DNA from: Tenrec ecaudatus | Taxonomy: Eukaryota; Chordata; Mammalia; Afrosoricida; Tenrecidae | Direction: 5' to 3' | DNA length: 64,000 nucleotides | Assembly: GCF_050624435.1 (NCBI RefSeq) | Contig: NC_134542.1 | Span: forward strand, 111,335,677 to 111,399,676 | Part shown: positions 55,550-64,000 of the stretch, piece after piece | Layout of the letters: each line of letters starts with the position of its first letter | How positions within the stretch are numbered: the stretch's first letter is position 1 | Program-made: the position numbers and the translations under genes | The notes under the pieces: generated by a model | The model's database searches: none | What the model saw: only the letters and a program-made list of their open reading frames with translations | Told to the model about the DNA's origin: nothing

Positions 55550-56084
55550 CAAAATATTAGGAAATAGATTCTAGTAAAGAGTCAAATGAGTTATACACCA
55601 TGACAAAGTGGGGTTCATATTGGGGATGCATGGCTAATTCAAATTCAAAACATCCATCAACATAGTCCACTAGATTTTCAGGAAAATCACATTATTTCAT
55701 TAATCACTGTAAAAGAAAGCATTTGAAAAAAATAATATAAATTTATAGCACTAGCTCTCAGAAAAATAAGACTACATGTAAACTTCCTCAACTTGATGAA
55801 ATGATCTACAAAAAGTCTGCTTGATAGTGAAATCATAATTACTTCCCCTAGTGTTGGAAAATCAGGCAAGGAAGGATGTTTTCCCTCACTGTTCTTGGAG
55901 ATTTTGTCCAGTGCAATAAGGCAAGAAAAGAAAACAAATGCATACAAAACAGAAAGAAAACTTGAGTTATCTACAAAACACAAAAACAACCATGTTCATA
56001 ACAAGCATGCAGCAAATCAATAGGTAACAACATAAATGTATCTTTATAAAGCAATTGCAAGTGCAAATCCTAACAATGAACAAC
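55550..56084 (+). mobile_element. L1 LINE, ORF2 fragment
   Basis: 'TTATACACCATGACAAAGTG', 'GGGTTCATATTGGGGATGCA' and 'AAACATCCATCAACATAG' match the ORF2 region GGATTCATTCCAGGGATGCAA..CATCAATGTAAT. Frame destroyed. Confidence 0.8.
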
Positions 56085-56299
56085 AAACTCAAAACCGAAA
56101 AACTAAAACAAATTATGCGCCTAAGTCAAGGGCCACTCTGAGAGACCCTGCAGGACAGCATAAAACTGCCCTGTGAGATCCAGAGATTGTAACTTTTCAC
56201 TGGACTCTTTAAAGCCCAGTTTCCTTTTCGCAGAGGATGGGTGTTTCAACTGCTGACCTTTCACATCACAGTCCAACATGTAACGACTATGCCAAAATT
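56085..56299 (-). repeat. AfroSINE inserted in L1
   Basis: 'ACAAACTCAAAACCGAAAAA', 'GAGAGACCCTGCAGGACAGC' and 'ACTGCTGACCTTTCACATCA' follow the family in reverse. It splits the surrounding L1. Confidence 0.8.
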
Positions 56300-56998
56300 A
56301 AAGCTATATCATGCACAATTGCTCAAAAGAAATTAAACACTTTGGTTAAAAAAAAAGTATGGGAACTGGTAGACTCAACATAGTAAAAATAGTTTTTCCC
56401 CCCACATTAACATACATGTTTAATACAATTTCAAACAATTCTCCCCTAAATTTTTGGAGGAATTGACAGAGCTATTATTAAATTTGTATGGAAAGACAAG
56501 GAAATACAAAGTCTAAGTTTTTTAAAAAGAAAAACGTAATAAAAACTAGTCTGATTTAAAAACATATTTTTTATTTTTAAAGATCAAAATTATATGGTAT
56601 TGGTGTAGGGACAGATATGCATAACTGAATAAAATAAACCAGAAACAGACAACACTATATCCAACACAAATATGCAAAAGTAATTAAATAGATGACTGGC
56701 AGGTTTTTAAACAAACGAATATGGAGTGATTGTCCATCTATAGGCAAAAAATGACCTTGATGCAAATGTCATATCATGTAAAGCATTTAACTCCATTAAG
56801 TGGAACCATGGGTGACAAGTTAGATGTTAAAAAAGAACTTAAAAAAAAAAACTAAAGAGAAACATAGGGTAAAGATATCCAGGCTCAAAATTTAAGGAAA
56901 ATGTTTTCAAGTCAGGATATCCAAAAAATACAATGACAATTAATTAATAGTACTTCATTTAAATTTCTTATTTTGCTCTACAACAAAACTAAAGCTTT
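56300..56998 (+). mobile_element. L1 LINE, ORF2 fragment (continues)
   Basis: 'TTTGGAGGAATTGACAGAGC', 'AATTTGTATGGAAAGACAAG' and 'GGTATTGGTGTAGGGACAGA' are ORF2 sequence (ATTTATATGGAATCACAAAAG.., GGCACTGGCATAAGAACAGA). Confidence 0.85.
56985..56998. other. Target-site duplication, left copy
   Basis: AAAACTAAAGCTTT, identical to 57095-57108. Confidence 0.9.
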
Positions 56999-57094
56999 AA
57001 TGTATAAGTGTGCTTTACACAATGGATGGATGTATGGATTGTGATGAGTTGTATGAGCCCCAATAAAATGATTTAAAAAAAACCAAAACCAAGA
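56999..57094 (+). mobile_element. Very short L1 insertion (last ~75 bases plus poly(A))
   Basis: 'AGTGTGCTTTACACAATGG', 'ATGTATGGATTGTGATGAG' and 'AGCCCCAATAAAATGATT' are the extreme 3' end of the G-rich-UTR L1 family, followed by an A-rich tail. A perfect 14-base target duplication flanks it. Confidence 0.93.
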
Positions 57095-58095
57095 AAAACT
57101 AAAGCTTTGTAAGAGGCTGAAAAAATGTGAGAGATAATATTTGCAAACTACAGTCTGGCAAAAGATAGCTAATATTTAGAATATATGTTTTAAAACTCAA
57201 AACAATAAAAAAAACAGGTAACTAAAAGTTACACAATCGAAAAAGATGATGGGTTAAAAATATGGAGACATAATTTATTATAGAAGACATGCAAATGATA
57301 AATTAAATACATGAAAAGATTTTCAGCACCATTAATTGTTAGGCAGATGTAAACTATAATCACAATAAGTTATCTTTGTACACGTATCAGCAGAGCTAAA
57401 ATATCAAACAGTGGCAACTCTCAATGTTGACAGGATGCAAATAACTGCAGTAGCCATGCATTGCTGCTGAGAATGTATTTTAGCCTATCTGGACAAAAGC
57501 TGGGCAGTCTCTGAGGTATCTGCAACATGCACTCACCGTAAGCATCACATGACACAGCCATTACCCTCTTGGACCTTTCTGCTAGAGAGAGATGGAAATT
57601 TATGTTCACACCAAATTCTGAACACAAATGTTTTATTCATAATAGATGAACCTGGAAACAACCCAGATGTGTTTCACAGCTGAGTGAGTGGTCCATCCAT
57701 AACCTAGAGTAGTTCTATAAGTAAATAGTGGAAAACAAAGTATTGGTGCACACAACAGCCTGGGTGACACACCAGAGCATTATGCAGACTTAAGACAGTC
57801 CATTTTCAAAGGTCACATACGGTATGCTTCCATATTACATGCTTAAAATTAAAATATTATAAAAATGGATTATAGTGTTTCCCAGAGGTCAGAAGTGGTG
57901 ATGGGCAGAAAGGAGGTGAAAAAAACATATATCATGGCAGCAGTAGGGTCCTTGTTGTGATGGAAATGTTCTGTATCTTGACTGTATCAATGCCAATAAC
58001 CTAGTTATTACAGTGGAATATCATTTTGTAAAATGTCATCATTGAAAGCAACTAAGTAAATTGCATTTACGATTTATCTGCATTATTTCTTATAA
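57095..58095 (+). mobile_element. L1 LINE, 3' part (continues)
   Basis: 'TCATAATAGATGAACCTGGA', 'CAACCCAGATGTGTTTCAC', 'CATACGGTATGCTTCCATAT' and 'GATGGAAATGTTCTGTATCT' are the 3' end of an older L1 subfamily. With 55550-56998 this makes about 2.2 kb of one L1. Confidence 0.85.
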
Positions 58096-59389
58096 CGGAG
58101 TGTCCCTTTACTGTCATCTCAAAATTAAAGTTTAATAAAAATATTCATTGAAAATTGTTAAAAGTAAGTAATACCATTTCTGCTCTCTCCCAGACCTCAG
58201 TAAATGCAACATAAGTACTTTTCCTTTTAACTGGTTTGCATTCTTTCAATTTAGATGATCTATCCAAATGCTGAGAAAAGGTCTGTGTATCTGTGTGTGC
58301 TACATGGAAAGAGACAAGAGCTCATTAGGCCATCATTACGCTAGTGGATACCTTGGGCAGACATCAGCAGAGGCAGCCATCTGCAAATGCAGGCTAAGCA
58401 GTGCTTTCTGAGCTCACCCACTTGGGCTGCATTGCTTCTTTTACAGGTTAACTTCCAATTCCCAGGGATCAATTTGTGTACATTTTGGTATTATGTTTTG
58501 AACTCTAATCCATTTGCATGCTTTTTAGAAATGATATAATTTACGACAAATCATTAATCCCTTCCATTCTTGAAGTAATTAAGACATATGTATAGAAATA
58601 TTTTTTCCTGTGAATTAGATCATTGTATTTCAAAATTTCTGCTGCGCATACTCAGGAACAGTAGATTTCTTTCTCTTAAAGGAGTGCTGTGTCCTTCAGT
58701 GAGTCCTTTAGAAGTACACATATCTCCAGATTGATGATGAGGGGATTTATTATATCAACTTTATCAATAAATCTATTGTTGCTTTCTTTCTTGGTATTCT
58801 CAATGGTAAGATACTGTCAGTGACATCGTTTTAGATTTTCTCATCATTTCAGGTCATCCTCACACCTATGATTACCTTTGGGACCATCTTGAGCCAGAGC
58901 TATGTAACTATGGTCACATGGCTGCAAATGAGACCAATGACCATCTCTCCTTTCCTTTTTGAAAAAAAACATATTTTTATTACCATTCTCCTTTAGGAAA
59001 TAGAGTATGAATTCCAAATTCTAATCTAGTGGTTCTTTGAATGACAATTAAAAATCTTAAATACAAGGTACTCACCAAAAAGTATAAAATGGAACCAAAA
59101 ATGAACAACTGTAACAACAAAAATATTTGTCTTAGTAGACAGGCTAAAATCTTGTCAGGGAAATACTTCTGCATCATTTACCTACCCAAACTTCAGAACC
59201 TTGTTTCATTTTTCAGTAAATGTATGTGCGTGTGTGTGCCTTTCTACAAAATGATATCTACTCTAAAACAGAAAACCATAACATGTCTTTCAAAAATATG
59301 GGATCTTGGTGATCTGTGAATGGAAATTCCCCCACAATTTTGTACAGAGACATTTTATACAATCAAGTAAATTAATCAAAGTATGTTTA
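58096..59389. other. Unique sequence, possible conserved non-coding DNA
   Basis: No repeat recognised. 58200-58650 has balanced composition and several A/T-rich homeobox-like words. A frame at 59041-59319 has no domain. Confidence 0.35.
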
Positions 59390-59565
59390 ATGATGGTGGT
59401 GTAGTGGCTACTCATTGGTCTGGATTCACATGGTTGGCAGATCGAAACCACCAGCAGCTTGGTGGGAGAAAGTCCGGGCTTTCTACTCCTGTACAAAATC
59501 ACAGACTCAGAAAACCAGAAGGGAGCACTAGGTGTCAGCATTGACTAGATGGCAGTGAGTTCTAG
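59390..59565 (+). repeat. AfroSINE
   Basis: 'GGTGGTGTAGTGGCTACTCA', 'GAAACCACCAGCAGCTTGG', 'TTTCTACTCCTGTACAAAAT' and 'GACTAGATGGCAGTGAG'. Confidence 0.85.
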
Positions 59566-59624
59566 CAAATGAGGCAATTTACCAGACGAATGTACTTTGA
59601 GTTGGAGTACATTTATTATCGTTG

Positions 59625-60478
59625 TGATTGTTTTGCTGTTGTTGGGTGCCATCAAGTAGTTCTCGACCTTTATCGACCTATGCACAACGGAATGAAAGAC
59701 TGCCCAGTCCTGTGGCATTCTCACACGTATTCCCGTGCTTGAGCCTGTCATTGCAGCCACAGTAGCCGTCCATCTCCCTGAGGGCTTCCTTTCTTCTGCT
59801 GCCCCTCTACTCGACCAAGCATGATGTCCTTCTCCAGGGACTGGTCTCTCCTGACAACATGTGCAAACTATGTAGGACTGACTCTCCCCATTCTGACAGT
59901 TCTTGTGCACTCTGGCCTTACTTTTCCCAACACAAAATGGTTTGTCATTCTAAGAGTCTGTGGTACTTTCAGTACTGTCCCCCCTACCGCCCCCCCCCCC
60001 CCAGCACCACAATTGCACTGATTTTTCTTTAATCTTCCTTTTCTAAGTCAAACTTTCACATGCGTGTTAGATCATTGAAATATGGCATGGGTCAGGTAGA
60101 TCTTAGTCCTCAGAGTAACATTCTAACTTTGCAGTACTCTTTCAGCGGATTTACATAATAGGATGCAGCAGATTTACATCATAGAACGCTTCCTTTGATG
60201 TCTTGGCTGCTGCTTCCATGAGCATTGATTATGTGGATCCAAGCAAGATAAAATTCTTAACAATGTCAACCTTTTCTCCACTTTTTATGATGCTACATCT
60301 TAGACCAGTTGTAAGGATTTTGGTCTTCTTTAAATGGAATCATAGTCCATACTGAAAGTTACAATCCTTGATATTCAGCAGCAAGTGCTTCAAGTCCTCC
60401 TCATTTTTAGCAGGCAAGGTACTGTTGTCTGCATGTTGCAGATTATTAATAAGCCTTCCTCATAAAGATCAGAGGTTC
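59625..60478 (-). mobile_element. RTE/BovB-type LINE, 3' third
   Basis: Reverse RTE from 'TTGCTGTTGTTGGGTGCCAT' through 'TGATGTCCTTCTCCAGGGAC', 'GGCTGCTGCTTCCATGAGC' and 'CAAGTGCTTCAAGTCCTCC' to 'AATAAGCCTTCCTCATAAAG'. One of the better preserved copies. A 13-base C run (59990-60002) lies inside. Confidence 0.88.
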
Positions 60479-63174
60479 AGTTATTTGGGGCTCAAATTTG
60501 TCTATGCAGATCCAGTGTAGTGACACTAGAAACCAAAATGTTTCTAGGATCAGATCTTCTTAGTCAGTGTGAGGATTATAATCATTTTAATCATAATACT
60601 TACTCTCCATAATTAATCTAACACTTGCTCTTTCTTCTTCGTTTCCAAAGCAGGACAACCACAAATAATTATTAATTATTATCATTTTCACTATTAGCAT
60701 GTGTTGGATGTGATTGAAAAAGGTATTATTACAGAATACCTTTGAGTGCCAAGTAAAGACAAATCGTATCTTTGATTAACATCATGGACAGTGTCATCGC
60801 TGGTGTCTTAATGAATGCTTCCTTAATAGGAGGCAAGTGTGCAGGCTTGGTTCTAGGCAGGAATGTAGATACAATGAGAGGGGCGGTGCTCTTTCAGCTG
60901 TGTTTACTGGGAGAGTGAGGATTCTAAAGCAGAGATGGGAAGAGCAGTAGCCAGAATGAAAGCCAGGCTAGAAGAAATGCTGAGGAGGGTAGAAACTAGC
61001 AAAAACAGGCTTGGAATAGTGATGTTTTGGGCAAGGCAATGTCTATAGAACTCATTTAACTCACATCAAAAGAGCTTCTAATGTGTTAGGATACATTAAG
61101 AGCGATGACCTTTCTACAATAGAGTAATCATGAACAGGCCAACATGTTGGTTCCACTCTTGGACAAAGTGCAAATGTACATGATGGGAAGGGTGCACTTC
61201 ATGGCACATTGGAACCCGTCATATGGTATAGTATTGACCTACACATTACACCTGTGCAACATGGAAACTTGGCTTATGGGATGGTGTTCAAGGATGTACA
61301 TTTCTACCAGGGTATCAGGTGCTAAGACATAGCTATTGGCTTAATCTAAATTGGTGTATTTGTACTTTATTTTGTAAGACTTAAGAGAACTAGTATAGAA
61401 GTATATACATATAAATAGAGTGTATAAGAAAGAAACAGAGAAGCAGAAACAGACACGGAGAAGGAAAGAGAAGAGAAATAGCAGAGAGAGCTAGTCAGAG
61501 GAAACAGAGACAGAAAACAGACTTTCTTTTTCCCAGACTAACGGAAGGAAGGTTACAGAATAGTTTAGACATGGTTGCTTCTCCAGGGGCAAGTCTAGGT
61601 GAGTGTGTTTGACAAAACTGAAGACGCCCTTCCTCTGAATGAAAGACACCAGTGCATAGCTCTCAGTCCCCAGCGATGGAGCACTCATATTGCACTACTC
61701 ACTTGCCATGTCAGGACTCCATCAGGAGCATGTGGCAAGCCCCTATCTAGATATTGCATTCAAATGTGTCATTAACAGGAAATGGAAACTGCTCTATGAA
61801 AGGATGGAGAATGTTGACCAGAGTCTATTGAAAATAGTTATCTGCCTTAGCCAGACACAATGAAAGATAACCCTGAATGCAGATGAAGGAAGGCTCGCAC
61901 ATTCTCAGTTCTGTCAGGTTCATTAGAGACAGCAAATCCAGAGAGATTGAAAGCAGAGCTGATGATGAACCTTTACCTTATTTTAAATTCGATGATGCTT
62001 GTGCATGTTTACCCTTTATGCTGTTTGAAGGCTTCAGGCAGAGCAATCTGGAAGCTGTTCTCCTAAATGGTGCTTAAGACAATGCGTAGTCAAAGTCTCC
62101 GACACAAGGTGGTCTAGGCTGCTTGATTATTATCATGCCCTTTAAAAATGCATGAGACTGTTTTCATGTGGCAACATGACAGGTGATATACAAATATAAT
62201 GCATCCATAATCAATGCCCTTGGAAATTGTTAAACCAGGGACGTGACAGACACGAAATTACAGGCATCCACCTAGGGCAGCAATTAAAAATAAGAATGAT
62301 TGTTCTGTGGGCAGTGGAATTAATTGGAGGGATCACGGTGTTCACTGAGCAGCGATTTGAGATATTGATTAGCAGGCACGACTCCTTTTACTCCCTGTCC
62401 CCACCCCTTGTTCGCTCTAAAAGCCTCCTGAGGTTTTTGATTAGGGAGTGAAGGAGAGACGACAGTGAGAGTGCAGCATCGTTTTAAAGCTAATTTCATA
62501 ATTCTTCCAGTTCTACTGTTTGTGTTGTTATCATCATAAAATGCAATAGAAACCAGATTGGACCAGAAAATTGTTTGTCATCCTCTGAGATTTTACTTGA
62601 AAGAAAATCCAACGATACCAGAATATACTAACATTAGAACCCCCGAAGGATGGATGTCAGGAAGACATATAAATCTCAGTGTCTGCCGGACTCTACATCC
62701 AGCCCAGGTTTCTTCAATCTCATAGAGCCATCTGCTGGCTTTCTCCCCTGACCCCTGCCCCACAGAGAACACACAGACAATCGCATCCCACTAAACTCGC
62801 TTCAGAAGTACACTTGCTGCTCGAGGCCCAGCGCCAAGAGTCTGTTAGACTTGGATATTAGCTGTGAACTCTCTGAAGCAGTTGAACGGTCAGGATTACG
62901 TACCCTGTGTTCTATCCACTGCAATCCAGAAAATGCAATGAATGCACCTAATGCTTCACTTAGGTGGCTGCTTGTTTTAAGATATGACTTGAAGACACCA
63001 GACACTAGTCTTTCTGACAGCCAGGCACCTACTGCATTGTCTACCACATTTTTATATAGCACTCATGGTTTCAGTGATCTCTTCATGAAGGAAAGTATCA
63101 CATAGGATCATTTCATAAGAACTAATTTTTCTGATATTAGGGCTTTGATCAAGTGTGAGCTCAAAAATCCATCC
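60479..63174. other. Long unique stretch, best candidate for conserved non-coding DNA
   Basis: No repeat or gene recognised over 2.7 kb. 61370-61500 is purine-rich. 61860-62640 has few CpG decay signs, TAATT-type words ('GCAATTAAAAATAAG', 'GGAATTAATTGGAGGG') and no simple repeats. Frames at 61877-62077, 62227-62451 and 62851-63105 are short and have no recognised domain. Confidence 0.4.
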
Positions 63175-63189
63175 ATATACGTATGTTTT

Positions 63190-63410
63190 ATCAATATCCC
63201 TGGTTTATTATTATTTTACAGGACAGCATTACAAATCCATCCTCATGGGGCATACGGTGATTATATTGATAGTATCATTAATTTAGCCAATGATATAGAA
63301 CTTAAAACTGTTGAAAAAAAGAAAAGTATAAATGTGTAGGACTTTTTTTTAAGACCAAAATTAATGCACTTTTGATTTGTACAGATTAAAAACTTAAGGG
63401 ACCAAACCCT
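63190..63410 (+). repeat. Unnamed interspersed repeat (family C), copy 2
   Basis: See copy 1 at 42370. The 112-codon minus frame at 63261-63599 is chance. Confidence 0.6.
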
Positions 63411-63449
63411 ATTAACAAAAAAAAAAACAAAACAAGGAGAGTTAGAGAT

Positions 63450-63492
63450 AGCCCATGTGAAGGAAGCATACCAGCCTGTGTGATCCAAGAAT
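63450..63492 (+). mobile_element. L1 LINE scrap
   Basis: 'GCCCATGTGAAGGAAGCATA' and 'CCAGCCTGTGTGATCC' match bases 145-175 of this window's first L1 (CCCACATGGAAGAAGCACACC..). Confidence 0.6.
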
Positions 63493-63559
63493 TGTAAATA
63501 ATAAAATTCAAATCCAGAGGAGGAAATACTATTAGAGCTGAAATTCCAAACATCTGTTT

Positions 63560-63925
63560 TTGCAGAAACTATGGATGACAGCGAAACCATTGACAGCAAG
63601 CTTTCAGATTGGATTCAGAAGACATGAAACAAGAGATATCATTGTTTAAGTCAGATAGACTTTGGCTGAAAGCAGAGAATACAAAAAAGATGTTTACTGG
63701 TGTTTCATGGACTATGCCAAGGTATTTGACTGGGTGGATCATAACAAACTATGGACAGACTTGAGAAGAATGGGAATTCCAGAACACTTCATTCTGCTTG
63801 TGGGAACTTGTACATGGGTCAAAAGGCTCTGTGCAAACAAGACAAGGGAATACTGCATGGTTAAAAGTAAGGAAAGGTGTGTGTCTCACCATACATAATA
63901 AATTTTTCTCACCATGCATAATGTC
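63560..63925 (+). mobile_element. RTE/BovB-type LINE, reverse transcriptase fragment
   Basis: The frame 63662-63898 still reads 'DYAKVFDWVDHNKLWTDLR', the palm motif A region of RTE reverse transcriptase with its metal-binding Asp, followed by 'MGIPEHFILLVGTCTW'. The rest of the enzyme is missing. Confidence 0.87.
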
Positions 63926-64000
63926 AGTGACGAGGTCGGGTAGATCTTGACTGACAAGAGAGAATACTAGAAAGATGTCTACTTGTGTTTTGTGGACTAT
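63926..64000 (+). mobile_element. Second RTE copy, same strand, runs off the window
   Basis: 'AGAGAATACTAGAAAGATGT' and 'GTGTTTTGTGGACTAT' repeat 63675-63715 ('AGAGAATACAAAAAAGATGT', 'GTGTTTCATGGACTAT'). Confidence 0.7.

Noticed and set aside
1..64000. CRISPR array, bacterial operon or phage
   Set aside because: Direct repeats found are microsatellites, minisatellites or transposon copies; composition, codon structure and repeats are mammalian.

Overview
This is nuclear DNA from a placental mammal. The interspersed repeats point to Afrotheria, and I think a tenrec-like animal is most likely. I see many tRNA-derived SINEs of the AfroSINE type (sense strand reads like AGTCTCAGAAACCCACAGG, then CTATGAGTCGGAATTGAC). 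There are also many RTE/BovB-type LINEs of the kind common in afrotherians, several L1 copies sharing a long G-rich 3' UTR, ERVL-like LTRs and a mariner DNA transposon. These identifications come from memory of the families; no database was searched. I find no intact protein-coding gene, no exon I can defend, no tRNA and no CRISPR. The open reading frames are short and come from repeats, simple-sequence DNA or chance.

Layout. 1-4.2 kb: two tandem L1 3' ends, an MLT1-like LTR, SINE pieces, a truncated RTE and a solo LTR with a 5-bp target duplication. 4.2-17 kb: AT-rich, mostly unique sequence with scattered SINEs, one RTE end and one L1 end. 17.2-20.6 kb: two RTE elements tail to tail, one nearly full length. 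21-28.8 kb: simple repeats, MER5-like DNA, SINEs and L1 pieces. 28.8-29.9 kb: an LTR inserted in the opposite orientation inside a related LTR. 30-40 kb: SINEs, a split RTE, two copies of a second LTR family, an old L1 and another ERVL-like LTR. 39.5-40.8 kb: an L1 3' UTR that carries a retrotransposed piece of 28S rRNA. 42-46.2 kb: L1 3' ends, a SINE with an internal minisatellite, and the 5' end of an L1 on the minus strand. 47.2-49.3 kb: an LTR inside an RTE inside an L1. 51.3-55.4 kb: a mariner of full family length (about 1.32 kb) carrying an LTR and a double-L1 unit. 55.5-58.1 kb: an old L1 with a SINE and a very short young L1 insertion. 59.4-60.5 kb: SINE and RTE. 60.5-63.2 kb: unique sequence, the best place to look for conserved non-coding elements. 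63.2-64 kb: repeat pieces and two RTE heads.

Nothing here works together as a pathway. The value of the window is in its insertion history, because many insertions can be ordered by nesting and target-site duplications. The clearest unusual object is the polyadenylated antisense copy of the first ~430 nt of 28S rRNA at 40.3-40.75 kb, bounded by a perfect 15-bp target-site duplication. I did not find a credible new functional system.
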